In this document: positions 53,643 to 64,000 of the stretch, piece after piece
How positions within the stretch are numbered: position 1 is the first letter of the stretch
How the letters are laid out: each line of letters starts with the position of its first letter
Origin: Salinibacterium sp.
GTDB taxonomy: Bacteria; Actinomycetota; Actinomycetes; Actinomycetales; Microbacteriaceae
Reading direction: 5' to 3'
DNA: 64,000 nt
NCBI GenBank assembly: GCA_015234465.1
Contig: JADGNA010000019.1
Coordinates: forward strand, 26,052 to 90,051
Notes under the pieces: model-generated
The model's database searches: none
Seen by the model: the letters and a program-made list of their open reading frames with translations, nothing else
Told to the model about the DNA's origin: nothing
Position numbers and translations under genes: made by a program

Positions 53643-54508
53643 CCGCCCCCGAGACCGCTGGCACGGCCTACGGAACGGCACACGTCGCCGCCCGGCCCGG
53701 TGCCAGGCTGACGGCCGGGGAGGTCATCAGCCTCGCGGTCATCCTGCTCCTGGCCGCCGCCGCACTCGTGCCCCAGCTGCTCGCGCCCGGCGACCCCCTC
53801 GCCATCTCACCGACAGAGGCGTTCCAGGCACCCTCGTGGCAGCATCCCTTCGGCACCGACGAATCGGGTCGGGATGTCTACACCCGCGTCGTCCACGGCG
53901 CGGGGCAGTCCCTCCTCATCGGGCTTGCGGCAACCGCGATCGGGATCGGCCTCGCCCTCGTGCTGGGCACGCTCGGGGCCGTCGGCGGACGCGCCCTCGA
54001 CTTCGCCACGACCCGCATCAATGAGGTGCTGTTCGCGCTCCCCGGCCTGCTGCTCGCGCTCGTGTTCATCGCGATCGTCGGCCCGGGGGTCACGACGACG
54101 ACGATCGCCGTCGGTCTCTCGACCGCGCCCGGCTACGCGCGCATCATCCGGAGTCGCATCCTGGCCGTGCGACGCTCCGGGTACGTCGAAGCTGCCGTCG
54201 TGCTCGGCCACGGCCCGCTGACGATCCTCGGGCGGCACATCCTGCCCAACGCGGTGGCACCGGTCTTCGTGCTCGCGACGCTCGGGGTCGGCCAGGCGAT
54301 CGTGTGGGCCTCGTCCCTCAGCTACCTCGGCCTCGGCGTCGTGCCTCCCGCGGCGGAGTGGGGTGCAATGCTCTCAGCGGGCCGCCCTTACATCTCCGTC
54401 GCGTGGTGGCTCACGGTCTTCCCGGGCCTCGCGATCGTGGCGACCGCGGCATCCGCGACCGCGCTCGGCCGGAGCCTCCAGTCGCGCACGAGACAGGAGC
54501 AGTCATGA
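53639..54508 (+). CDS. Peptide-type ABC transporter permease (DppC-like), second system
   Basis: A 289-residue permease. FGTDESGRDVYTRVVHGAG follows the first helix, and the loop AAVVLGHGPLTILGRHILPNA contacts the ATPase. The ATG overlaps the stop of the DppB-like gene (ATGA). Confidence 0.93.
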   Translation: MTAPETAGTAYGTAHVAARPGARLTAGEVISLAVILLLAAAALVPQLLAPGDPLAISPTEAFQAPSWQHPFGTDESGRDVYTRVVHGAGQSLLIGLAATAIGIGLALVLGTLGAVGGRALDFATTRINEVLFALPGLLLALVFIAIVGPGVTTTTIAVGLSTAPGYARIIRSRILAVRRSGYVEAAVVLGHGPLTILGRHILPNAVAPVFVLATLGVGQAIVWASSLSYLGLGVVPPAAEWGAMLSAGRPYISVAWWLTVFPGLAIVATAASATALGRSLQSRTRQEQS

Positions 54509-56121
54509 CGGCGCCGCTGCTCACGGTCGACCGGCTCTCGGTCGCCTTCTCGGGTGTCACGGTCGTCCGCGACGTGTCGTTCGAGGTCAGCCCCGGCGAA
54601 TGCCTCGCGATCGTTGGCGAATCCGGGTCTGGCAAGAGTGTGACGGCGCGATCGCTCCTGGGCCTCACGGGCGGCCGCGTCTCGGCCGAGGGCCTGCGCC
54701 TGGGCGAGCATGACCTCCTGTCTGCCGGGCCGAAGCAGTGGCGTTCCATCCGCGGCGGCGAGGTCGGCCTCGTGCTGCAGGATGCGCTCGTCTCGCTCGA
54801 TCCGCTGAGGCCGGTGGGCCGCGAGATCGACGACACGCTGCGCCTGCACACTTCGCTCTCCCCCGCCGAACGTCGCGACCGCGTCATCGAGGTGCTCGAG
54901 TCGGTGGGGATGCCGGATGCCGCGTCCCGCGCCTTGCAACGCGCGGGCGAACTCTCCGGCGGCCTCCGACAGCGGGCACTCATCGCGAGTGCGATCGCGG
55001 CATCGCCACACCTCATCATTGCCGACGAGCCGACGACAGCGCTCGACGCGACCGTGCAGTCCCAAGTACTGCGGCTGCTCGCGCAGCTCCGGGCCGACGG
55101 CACCGCGCTCCTGCTCATCAGCCACGACCTCGCGGTCGTTCGGGAGGTGGCCGACCGGATCGTCGTCATGCGCGACGGCGAGATCGTCGAGGCCGGCAGC
55201 GTGGGCGAGGTGCTGGATGCTCCACGCCACGAATACACGCGCGCACTCATTCGTTCGGTGCCGTCGGGCGTGCCGCGCGGCATGCCGCTCGCGGCATCGG
55301 CGGATGCAGGCAGCACCAGGAACACCGCGCCTCCAGCGCCCTCGACCGGGCCGATCGTGCTGGAGGCGCGGGGGCTCAGCAAGTCGTTCCCCCGCCGCCA
55401 TCAGGCACCGCTCCTCGCGGTGGACGATGTCTCGATTTCACTTCGGCGCGGCAGCACCCTCGGCCTCGTCGGCGAGTCCGGCTCGGGCAAGACGACCGTC
55501 GCGCGCATGCTCCTCGGCCTTGTGACGCCCGATGACGGCACCGTCGACCTCGATGGCGCGCGGTTCAGCGACATCCCGGAGCGCCAGCGACGGCGACGAC
55601 GACGGATGCTCGGTGCCATCTATCAAGACCCGCTCAGCTCATTCGACCCGCGTCACACGGTGCAGCGCATCCTTCGCGACGCGCTCGACCCGAAGGAGGC
55701 GAACGCGCCCCGTCGGCTCACGGAACTGCTCGACTCGGTCGGCCTGCCGAGCTCCGTGCTGGCGCGCCGACCGCTGCATCTCTCGGGCGGACAGCGCCAG
55801 CGGGTCGCGATCGCCCGCGCCCTCGCTCCCCGGCCCGAGGTGCTCGTCTGCGACGAACCCGTCTCGGCCCTCGACGTCTCGGTGCAGGCACAGGTCCTCG
55901 ACCTGCTCGATGAGCTCCAGGGCGAGCACGGGCTCGCCTACCTCTTCATCTCGCACGATCTCGGCGTCGTGCAGCACATGAGCGACCGCATCGCCGTCAT
56001 GCGCGCGGGCACCATCGTGGAGGAGGGCGACGCGACGACGGTGTTCACCTCGCCGCAGCACGAGTACACCCGGCAGCTCGTGGCATCCACACCCCGTCTC
56101 GAGAGGAACCAGCGCTCATGA
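54505..56121 (+). CDS. Peptide-type ABC transporter double ATPase (DppD-DppF fusion)
   Basis: A 538-residue protein that holds both ATPase domains of the importer in one chain. Domain 1 (about 1-260) has GESGSGKSVTA, LSGGLRQRALIA and IIADEPTTALD. Domain 2 (about 285-538) has [25 protein letters not shown] and LVCDEPVSALD. An Ala/Pro/Ser-rich linker joins them. The ATG overlaps the permease stop (ATGA). The first peptide-type system in the window keeps these domains as two genes, so the two operons differ in origin. Confidence 0.94.
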   Translation: MTAPLLTVDRLSVAFSGVTVVRDVSFEVSPGECLAIVGESGSGKSVTARSLLGLTGGRVSAEGLRLGEHDLLSAGPKQWRSIRGGEVGLVLQDALVSLDPLRPVGREIDDTLRLHTSLSPAERRDRVIEVLESVGMPDAASRALQRAGELSGGLRQRALIASAIAASPHLIIADEPTTALDATVQSQVLRLLAQLRADGTALLLISHDLAVVREVADRIVVMRDGEIVEAGSVGEVLDAPRHEYTRALIRSVPSGVPRGMPLAASADAGSTRNTAPPAPSTGPIVLEARGLSKSFPRRHQAPLLAVDDVSISLRRGSTLGLVGESGSGKTTVARMLLGLVTPDDGTVDLDGARFSDIPERQRRRRRRMLGAIYQDPLSSFDPRHTVQRILRDALDPKEANAPRRLTELLDSVGLPSSVLARRPLHLSGGQRQRVAIARALAPRPEVLVCDEPVSALDVSVQAQVLDLLDELQGEHGLAYLFISHDLGVVQHMSDRIAVMRAGTIVEEGDATTVFTSPQHEYTRQLVASTPRLERNQRS

Positions 56122-56717
56122 CGAGCACGCGCGCAACAGGCAAGGGGCGCCCTCCCGCGGCCTCGCGGGAGATGCTCCAGGATGCGGCATTCGAGCTCTT
56201 CCTCGAGCAGGGCTACTCCGGCACCACCGTCGAACACATCACGCGGAGGGCGGGCGTCAGCCGCAACACCTTCTTCAACTACTTCGACGCCAAGGGGGAT
56301 GTGTTCTGGGTCGAGCTCGACGATGCGCTCGCGCGGCTTGCGCAGGAGCTCGCGGCGCATGACCCGGTCAGCGAACCCCTGCCCGCGCTGCGTGACGTGC
56401 TGCTCGCGCTTGGCGGGGGTTACGGTGCAGACGCCGTGCCCTTCGCGCTGACGCAACGGGAACTGATCGGCGGCGTGCACGAACTCCAGGCCTCCGCCGT
56501 GACCCGCTTCGTGGCCGCAGCCCGCGGCATCCGCAGCTTCCTCGTCGAGCGCGGGATCGCGGCCGACATGGCCCAGGCCGTCTCCTATGCCGTCATGGGG
56601 GCGACCGTCGCCGCGACACAGTCGTGGGCCGCCGCGGGACCAACACGCGGCACGCTGGCCGCCTACCTTGACGTCACGGTCAGCCCCGTGCTGCGGGGCT
56701 ACGCGCACGCCAGCTGA
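56118..56717 (+). CDS. TetR-family transcriptional regulator
   Basis: A 199-residue regulator. The DNA-binding helix-turn-helix is TTVEHITRRAGVSRNTFFNYF, about residues 37-57, preceded by LQDAAFELFLEQGYSG. The C-terminal ligand part is variable and unassigned. The ATG overlaps the double-ATPase stop (ATGA), so it is made with the importer and most likely controls that operon. Confidence 0.93.
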   Translation: MTSTRATGKGRPPAASREMLQDAAFELFLEQGYSGTTVEHITRRAGVSRNTFFNYFDAKGDVFWVELDDALARLAQELAAHDPVSEPLPALRDVLLALGGGYGADAVPFALTQRELIGGVHELQASAVTRFVAAARGIRSFLVERGIAADMAQAVSYAVMGATVAATQSWAAAGPTRGTLAAYLDVTVSPVLRGYAHAS

Positions 56718-56818
56718 GCACCGCGGGCGCATTCGGGCACTCCGATAGCATGGGATGACCTGACACTCAGGCACCTCAGCACAGACACGGTGCCGCACAC
56801 ATCGAACCGGAGCATCCC

Positions 56819-59389
56819 ATGGCCGACGCCATCCCCGACAAGCCCGCCCTCGAAGGCCTCGAGCAGAAGTGGGGCCCGCGCTGGGAGGAGAAGGGCACCT
56901 ACCGTTTCGATCGTGACTCGGCGACGCGCGAGAACATTTTCTCGATCGACACTCCCCCGCCCACGGCATCCGGTTCACTCCACATCGGGCACGTCTTCAG
57001 CTATACGCACACCGACGTCGTCGCGCGCTACCAGCGGATGCGCGGCCGCACCGTCTTCTACCCCATGGGCTGGGACGACAATGGCCTGCCGACCGAGCGC
57101 CGCGTGCAGAACTACTACGGCGTGCGCTGCGACCCCACGCTCCCCTACGACCCGGACTTCACTCCGCCCTTCGAGGGCGGGGACAACAAGAGCTCGAAGG
57201 CGGCAGACCAGCTGCCGATCAGCCGCCGCAACTTCGTGGAGCTGTGTGAGCGCCTGACGGTCGAAGACGAGAAGCAGTTCGAAGACCTGTGGCGCAAGCT
57301 GGGCCTCAGCGTCGACTGGAGCCAGACCTACCGCACGATCTCCCCCGAGGCCCAGGCCACCGCACAGCGTGCGTTCCTGCGCAACCTTGAGCGCGGCGAG
57401 GCCTACCAGGCGGATGCGCCGACCCTCTGGGACGTCACCTTCCGCACCGCGGTCGCCCAGGCCGAGCTCGAGGACAAGGAGCAACCCGGCGCGTACCACC
57501 GGCTCGCGTTCCATGGCCCCGAGGCCGACATCCACATCGAGACGACCCGGCCGGAACTGCTGCCCGCCTGTGTCGCCCTCGTCGCGCATCCGGATGACGA
57601 GCGCTACCAGGCCCTCTTCGGCACGACCGTGCGCACGCCTCTCTTCGACGTCGAGGTGCCCGTCGTAGCCCATCACCTCGCGCAGAAGGACAAGGGCTCC
57701 GGCATCGCCATGATCTGTACCTTTGGCGACCTGACCGACGTCATCTGGTGGCGCGAACTCGACCTGCCGAACCGCGCCATCATCGGCTTCGACGGCCGCG
57801 TCGTGAGCGAGGCACCCGACGCGATCACGAGCGAGACGGGACGCGAGGCCTATGCCCAACTCGCCGGCAAGACGGTCTTCAGCGCCAAGAAGACCATCGT
57901 GGAGCTGCTGCAGGCATCCGGCGAGATGATCGGCGAGGCCAAGGCCATCACGCACCCGGTCAAGTTCTTCGAGAAGGGTGACAAGCCCCTCGAGATCGTG
58001 TCGACGCGACAGTGGTACATCACCAACGGCGGGCGCGACGAGGCACTTCGCAACGCCCTCGTCGCCCTCGGCAAGGACATCGACTGGCACCCCGACTTCA
58101 TGCGCGTGCGCTACGAGAACTGGGTCAACGGCCTCAACGGTGACTGGCTCATCAGCCGTCAGCGCTTCTTCGGCGTGCCTATCCCCGTCTGGTATCCGCT
58201 CGACGGCGACGGCAACCCCGTCTTCGACTCCCCCATCGTGCCGAGCGAGGCGCAGCTCCCCGTCGACCCCTCATCGGATGCCGCCCCCGGCTTCGAGGAG
58301 TCCCAGCGCGGCGTGCCCGGCGGCTTCGTCGGCGAGATCGATGTCATGGACACCTGGGCCACCTCCTCGCTGACCCCGCAGCTCGCGGGGGGCTGGAAGA
58401 CCGACCCCGAGCTCTTCAACCTCGTGTTCCCCTACGACCTGCGTCCCCAGGGCCAGGACATCATCCGCACCTGGCTGTTCTCGACCGCCCTGCGTTCCCA
58501 CCTCGAGCACGACGGCGTCGCGCCCTGGAAGCACGCCGCGATCTCCGGCTTCATCGTCGACCCCGACCGCAAGAAGATGTCGAAGTCGAAGGGCAACGTC
58601 GTCACGCCGGCGGGCATGCTCGACGACCACGGTTCCGACGCGGTGCGCTACTGGGCTGCCTCGAGCCGGCTCGGCACGGATGCCGCGTTCGACCCGCAGA
58701 ACCCCAAGCAGATCAAGATCGGCCGCCGACTCGCCATCAAGGTGCTCAACGCATCCAAGTTCGCCTACTCCTACGAACTGCCTGGCGGAGAGCACGACAT
58801 CACCAACCCGCTGGACCGGGACGTGCTGGCGGAACTCGACCGGGTGGTCGCGACGGCGACGACTGCGTTCGACGAGTTCGACCACGCGCGTGCACTCGAG
58901 ACGACCGAGCAGTTCTTCTGGACCTTCTGCGACGACTACCTCGAGTTGGTCAAGGAACGCGCCTACGGTGCATCGACGGCCGAGGGGCAGGCCAGCGCGG
59001 TGCTGACCCTCCGTGCGGCCGTCGACACGATGCTGCGCCTGCTCGCACCCTTCCTCCCCTTCGCGACGGAAGAGGTGTGGTCGTGGACGCACGAGTCCTC
59101 GATCCACGCCGCCGAGTGGCCCGTGCCGCGCAGCAGCGAGGCACCCACCGGCATCCTGCCTGCCGTGAGCGCCGCGCTGATCGGAATCCGGCGCGCCAAG
59201 ACGGATGCCAAGGCATCGCAGAAGACGCCGGTCACCTCCGCGACGATTGCCGCACCCGAGGAGCAGCTCTCGCTCCTGCGGCTCGCCGAAGACGACCTCA
59301 AAGCCGTCGGACGCATCGCCGAGCTGAGCTTCGTGGCCGGCGAGGAGCTCGCCGTCACCGACATCGTGCTCGAGGAGCAGGCGTCCTGA
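56819..59389 (+). CDS. valS: Valyl-tRNA synthetase
   Basis: An 856-residue class I synthetase that charges tRNA-Val. ATP-site motifs are HIGH in ASGSLHIGHVFSY and KMSKS in DRKKMSKSKGNVVTP. The editing domain lies around residues 200-340 and the anticodon-binding domain after about 600. The ending lacks the long coiled-coil tail of E. coli ValS. A weak hairpin (GGCACC/GGTGCC) lies in the 101-base leader, but no T-box sequence was seen. Confidence 0.96.
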   Translation: MADAIPDKPALEGLEQKWGPRWEEKGTYRFDRDSATRENIFSIDTPPPTASGSLHIGHVFSYTHTDVVARYQRMRGRTVFYPMGWDDNGLPTERRVQNYYGVRCDPTLPYDPDFTPPFEGGDNKSSKAADQLPISRRNFVELCERLTVEDEKQFEDLWRKLGLSVDWSQTYRTISPEAQATAQRAFLRNLERGEAYQADAPTLWDVTFRTAVAQAELEDKEQPGAYHRLAFHGPEADIHIETTRPELLPACVALVAHPDDERYQALFGTTVRTPLFDVEVPVVAHHLAQKDKGSGIAMICTFGDLTDVIWWRELDLPNRAIIGFDGRVVSEAPDAITSETGREAYAQLAGKTVFSAKKTIVELLQASGEMIGEAKAITHPVKFFEKGDKPLEIVSTRQWYITNGGRDEALRNALVALGKDIDWHPDFMRVRYENWVNGLNGDWLISRQRFFGVPIPVWYPLDGDGNPVFDSPIVPSEAQLPVDPSSDAAPGFEESQRGVPGGFVGEIDVMDTWATSSLTPQLAGGWKTDPELFNLVFPYDLRPQGQDIIRTWLFSTALRSHLEHDGVAPWKHAAISGFIVDPDRKKMSKSKGNVVTPAGMLDDHGSDAVRYWAASSRLGTDAAFDPQNPKQIKIGRRLAIKVLNASKFAYSYELPGGEHDITNPLDRDVLAELDRVVATATTAFDEFDHARALETTEQFFWTFCDDYLELVKERAYGASTAEGQASAVLTLRAAVDTMLRLLAPFLPFATEEVWSWTHESSIHAAEWPVPRSSEAPTGILPAVSAALIGIRRAKTDAKASQKTPVTSATIAAPEEQLSLLRLAEDDLKAVGRIAELSFVAGEELAVTDIVLEEQAS

Positions 59390-59631
59390 TGCAGCTCGGC
59401 ACACGCTGGTCGGTCGGGGCGGCGAGCCCCGACCGCCTGCCTGCCGCCGTGCGCGACGCGATCCGTGGCGTGGACGAGGAACTGCTGGCCCTCGCATCCG
59501 AGACCTTCGACCCCACGACCTGGCGGTGGACCCTCACCTGGCTCGAAGGCCGCCCCATCGCGGAGCTCGATGATGGCACGATCGTGACGCTCGGCGCGGC
59601 GGGCGAGGTCCTCGTCACGCCAGCCGGATAA
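59389..59631 (+). CDS. Small conserved hypothetical protein after valS
   Basis: An 80-residue soluble protein (MQLGTRWSVGAASPDRLPAA; WTLTWLEGRPIAELDDGTIV). Its ATG shares a base with the valS stop (TGATG), so it is co-translated. It has a Trp/Thr-rich core and no known motif. Coding is supported by tight coupling and normal codon use. Function unknown. Confidence 0.72.
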   Translation: MQLGTRWSVGAASPDRLPAAVRDAIRGVDEELLALASETFDPTTWRWTLTWLEGRPIAELDDGTIVTLGAAGEVLVTPAG

Positions 59632-59635
59632 CTCC

Positions 59636-60088
59636 GTGCGCACTGGGCGTGGGTCTCGCGCTCTCCGTGCGCCAACGGCTTCGGGCCGACGCGGCAAGCG
59701 CCGCGGCGAGGCTGTCCGCTGGGCGGCCGGGACCATCGCTCTCGGAGCCCTCCTGCTCGTCTCAGCCCTGCGCATCCGTGACGGCCTGCCGTGGCTGCTC
59801 GTGCTCGGCCTGTATGCCATCGCGAGCGTGATCGCATACGCCGCCTACCGAAGCGACAAGGCGGCGGCGAACCGCGGCGCGTGGCGCGTCTCGGAGTCGA
59901 GCTTGCACATCGTCGCGCTGCTGGGCGGATGGCCGGGGGCATTCCTCGCCCAGGTCGCCCTGCGCCACAAGACCGTCAAGGCGAGCTTCCAGACCGGTTT
60001 CTGGGTGACCGTGGCGGCCAATGTCGCGCTGCTGGCAATCCTCCCCGTGTCACTGGCGCAGGATCTACTCACGTACGTGCTCCCCTAG
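59636..60088 (+). CDS. DUF1294 membrane protein
   Basis: A 150-residue protein with a basic N-terminal tail and about three helices. It carries the DUF1294 signature: YRSDKAAANRGAWRVSESSL, LLGGWPGAFLAQVALRHKT and KASFQTGFWVTVAANV. The family is sometimes fused to cold-shock domains; none is present here. It starts 4 bases after the small gene behind valS. Function unknown. Confidence 0.88.
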   Translation: MRTGRGSRALRAPTASGRRGKRRGEAVRWAAGTIALGALLLVSALRIRDGLPWLLVLGLYAIASVIAYAAYRSDKAAANRGAWRVSESSLHIVALLGGWPGAFLAQVALRHKTVKASFQTGFWVTVAANVALLAILPVSLAQDLLTYVLP

Positions 60089-60100
60089 CGGCGCGGGAGC

Positions 60101-60913
60101 TCAGCCGCGGCAGAGCACCTCGCCGTGCGGCATGCCCATCCAGCCAGCGGGCTCGGCCGCCCAGGACTGCCAGGCGCGCGACACGTCCTCCAGCTCGGAG
60201 CGGGTCACCAATCCCTTTGACATCGCGTCGCTCGCGAAGGCGGATTCGAGGGCACGATCGCGCCACATGCCGCCCCACCATTCGCGCTCCTCAGCGGATG
60301 CGAAGCACCAGATCGACGCCGTGCTGGCGACCTGGGTGAACCCGGCAGCCAGCGCCCATTCCTTAAGCTGGCGCCCCGCATTCGGCTCGCCGCCGTTGCT
60401 CCTGTGCACACGCTGGTACAGCGCCGCCCACGCCTCCAGGCCGGCCGAGGACGGGTGGACCATGGTGCCCGCGTAGTCGACGTCGCGCGCGGCGACGACA
60501 CCGTCGTCGCCGACGACACGTCGCATCTCCCGCAGTGCCGCAACAGGATCAGCCAGGTGCTGGAGCGTCTGGTGCGCATGGACGACGTCGAAGGATGCCT
60601 CGTCGTAGCGTGTGTCGTAGGCATCACCCACGACGAACTCGACATTGTCGAGGCCTTCCTCGAGCGCGAGCGCGCGCGCCTTCTCGATTACCTCGGGAGC
60701 CGCGTCAAGCCCGACGACCCGTCCGGGTGCCACCCGACGAGCGATGTCGACCGTGATGGTTCCCGGGCCGCACCCGATGTCGAGCACGCTCACGCCGGGC
60801 CGCAGGTGGGACTCAAGGTAGGCAGCGGAGTTCTCGACGGTTCGCCAGGTGTGCGACCTCAGCACGCTCTCATGGTGGCCGTGGGTGTACCGCTCAGGCT
60901 TTCGCTCATTCAT
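60101..60913 (-). CDS. Class I SAM-dependent methyltransferase
   Basis: A 270-residue methyltransferase. The SAM-binding motif is VLDIGCGPGTITVDIARR, followed by VVGLDAAPEVIEKARALA, FVVGDAYDTRYDEASFDVV and HLADPVAALREMRRV, as in UbiE/Methyltransf_11 proteins. Substrate unknown. It lies 13 bases after the BenE-like gene in the same direction. Confidence 0.9.
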   Translation of the reverse strand: MNERKPERYTHGHHESVLRSHTWRTVENSAAYLESHLRPGVSVLDIGCGPGTITVDIARRVAPGRVVGLDAAPEVIEKARALALEEGLDNVEFVVGDAYDTRYDEASFDVVHAHQTLQHLADPVAALREMRRVVGDDGVVAARDVDYAGTMVHPSSAGLEAWAALYQRVHRSNGGEPNAGRQLKEWALAAGFTQVASTASIWCFASAEEREWWGGMWRDRALESAFASDAMSKGLVTRSELEDVSRAWQSWAAEPAGWMGMPHGEVLCRG

Positions 60914-62097
60914 GAGAATAGTTTAGCTACGAACGTCGCCAACCGAGCCACCCCATGATGACCACGCCCACGAGCAGACCCCAGAATGCGGCACCGATCC
61001 CAAGGAACGTGACCCCGGAAGCTGTCACGAGGAATGTGGCGATCGCCGAGATGCGGTGCTTCGGATCTTCGAGCGCCGTGCCGACCGAACTCACGAGGGC
61101 GCCGAGCACCGCGAGACCCGCCACCGCGATGATCAGGATGGTGGGCGCCACAGCCACCACGGCCGTCGCGGCGCCTGCGCCCAACCCAAGAAGGATGAAG
61201 AAGGCGCCGCTGCTCGCGGCGGCGATCCAACGCTTGTGGGTATCTGCATGCGCCTCCGGGCTCGCGGAGATGGCGGCCGTGATCGCGGCGAGGTTGATCG
61301 CGTGGCCACTGAAGAAGGCTCCCGCCGCGGTGCCCAGGCCGGTGAGCGCAAAGACGGAGCGGGGCGGCGGCGTGTAGCCGAAGCTCTTCATGACGACGAA
61401 GCCCGGCACATTCTGACCGGCCATCGTCACAATGAAGAGCGGGAGCCCGAGGCTGACAATCACAAGCGGGTCGAACTGCGGAAGCACTGGAACCAGCACC
61501 GGCGCGAGCGTCGTGGCCGAGAGCCACTCCGTCCCCGCCTGGACAAGGATCACGGTGACGGCGACCACCATCGCTGCCGGCACCGCCCAGCGCGGTGCCC
61601 AGCGCAGGAGCACGAGCCATGTCAGCACGATGGGCAGCGCGAGCAGCGGGTGCTCGATGACGGCGGTAACGGGAGCCAGGCAGATGGGAAGCAGGATCCC
61701 CGCGAGCATCGCGCTTGCAAGCGGTGTCGGGATGCGCGTAACGGCGCGGCCGAGAGCAGGCCACAGGCCGCACAGGAAGATGAGGACCCCGCACACGATG
61801 AACGCGCCGACGGCGGTCTCGATACTGACACCGCCCCCACCCGCCGCGATCAGCACGGCTGCCCCGGGCGTCGACCAGACGATCGAGATCGGTTGCCGGT
61901 ATCGCCACGAGAGCAGCACGGTGAAGATGCCGGATGTCACGCACAGCGCGAGCAGTCCAGATGCCGCTTGGGAATCACTCGCGCCGACCGCGAGCAACCC
62001 CGCGATGACGAGCGGAAACGAGCTTGCAAAGCCGCTCAGCGAAGCGACGATTCCGGTCGACACCGGCTGAAGCGCGAGGAAGCCCTCCCGCCAATTA

Positions 62098-63375
<1,278 letters not shown>

Positions 63376-63485
63376 GCGCCCCCTCCTCCATCGATCGGGA
63401 TAGTGGATACGAGCCTAACCCGATCCAGTGACATCCCGCTGCATCCGTCGTCACCCGCGCGCCCTGTGACGCCGCGGGACGCGAA

Positions 63486-63513
63486 GGGCCCCGCCGCAAT
63501 TGCGACGGGGCCC
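63486..63513 (-). terminator. Hairpin between clpP and clpX
   Basis: GGGCCCCGTCGC and GCGGCGGGGCCC on the - strand form a 12-base stem with one mismatch and a short AATT loop, 13 bases after the clpP stop. A weak T stretch follows. It could stop most clpP transcripts, with clpX then needing its own promoter in the next 110 bases. Confidence 0.65.
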
Positions 63514-63526
63514 TCAGCGTCGATAC

Positions 63527-64000
63527 CTACTTGGTGATCGCCGGCATGTTCTTGCGCGACGTCAGCACCTGGTCGACGAGGCCGTACTCGAGCGCCTCGT
63601 GTCCGCTGAGGATCTTGTCGCGCTCGATGTCCTGGTTCACCTGCTCCTTGGTGCGGTTGGAGTGGCTCGCAATCGTCTCCTCGAGCCACTCGCGCATGCG
63701 GAGGATCTCCCGCGCCTGGATCTCGATGTCGGATGCCTGCCCGCGACCCGCGTCACCGGCCGAGGGCTGGTGGATCAGCACGCGCGCGTTCGGCAGCGCG
63801 AGGCGCTTGCCGGGCGTGCCTGCCGCGAGGATAACCGCCGCCGCCGACGCCGCCTGCCCCAGCACGACCGTCTGGATCTGCGGGCGCACGTACTGCATCG
63901 TGTCGTAGATCGCCGTCATGGCCGTGAAGGAGCCACCGGGCGAGTTGATGTACATGACGATGTCGCGGTCGGGGTCCTGGCTCTCGAGCACGAGGAGCTG
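63527..64000 (-). CDS. clpP: ATP-dependent Clp protease proteolytic subunit ClpP (5' end outside window)
   Basis: The C-terminal 157 residues of a ClpP protease are visible and the frame is open to the window edge. The catalytic serine is in [14 protein letters not shown], the histidine in VLIHQPSAG, and the [18 protein letters not shown] block holds the catalytic aspartate region. Actinobacteria usually have two clpP genes in tandem. The copy beside clpX, as here, is usually clpP2, but that label is inference. Confidence 0.95.
   Translation of the reverse strand, partial: QLLVLESQDPDRDIVMYINSPGGSFTAMTAIYDTMQYVRPQIQTVVLGQAASAAAVILAAGTPGKRLALPNARVLIHQPSAGDAGRGQASDIEIQAREILRMREWLEETIASHSNRTKEQVNQDIERDKILSGHEALEYGLVDQVLTSRKNMPAITK

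Noticed and set aside
56718..56818. A T-box before valS
   Set aside because: No AGGTGG-type T-box sequence and no specifier stem are visible, and the leader is too short.

Overview
The window looks like a chromosomal segment of a high-GC Gram-positive bacterium, most likely a member of the Microbacteriaceae (Actinobacteria). The basis is roughly two-thirds G+C by eye, very frequent GGATGCC-type codon contexts, densely overlapping genes (ATGA, GTGA and TGATG junctions), and actinobacterial gene orders such as rne / rplU-rpmA-obgE-proB-proA-nadD-rsfS, folC-DUF4233-ndk and clpP-clpX. It also has an ileS gene with a TTG start behind a T-box leader. No insertion sequence, phage gene, rRNA gene or CRISPR array was seen.

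Bases 1-23,158 form an accessory-looking uptake and catabolism island. (a) On the + strand: the 3' part of an Fe3+/polyamine-type ABC permease, its binding lipoprotein and a cytochrome P450 (P450a). (b) On the - strand, starting at 11,888: a peptide-type ABC transporter (binding protein, two permeases, two ATPases), then an MmgE/PrpD-family protein and a CapA-family metallophosphatase-like protein, almost all coupled by overlapping start/stop codons. (c) Divergent from (b): a second P450 (P450b), behind a clear promoter. (d) On the - strand, starting at 23,158: a polar amino-acid-type ABC transporter, a second CapA-family protein, a CaiB-type CoA-transferase, an MFS transporter, two 2-hydroxyacyl-CoA dehydratase (HGD-D)-like subunits and a PaaX-family regulator. 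The suggested overall role, which is inference, is import of one or more organic substrates, oxidation by the P450s, CoA activation and dehydration-type chemistry under PaaX control. Two features are odd. Both P450s lack the usual acid-alcohol pair of the I helix, and both HGD-like subunits lack most of the cysteines that normally bind the Fe-S cluster.

Bases 23,256-25,250 hold pcm, an alpha/beta hydrolase, an internally deleted macro-domain ORF and a tRNA-Ala(GGC). Bases 25,290-37,859 are mostly a conserved housekeeping block on the - strand: a conserved hypothetical, rsfS, a proline-rich membrane protein, nadD, a small membrane protein, proA, proB, obgE, rpmA, rplU, a secreted or anchored hypothetical and rne.

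Bases 38,292-50,921 hold a VKOR-family protein, ndk, a DUF4233 protein, folC, ileS with its T-box, a lipoprotein, an L,D-transpeptidase, a MalY/PatB-type aminotransferase, an enoyl-CoA hydratase/isomerase, a catalase and bioY. Bases 51,059-56,717 are a second complete peptide-type ABC operon, with a fused double ATPase, that ends in a TetR regulator. Bases 56,819-64,000 hold valS, two small proteins, a methyltransferase, a BenE-type transporter, clpX and the 3' part of clpP, which runs off the window.
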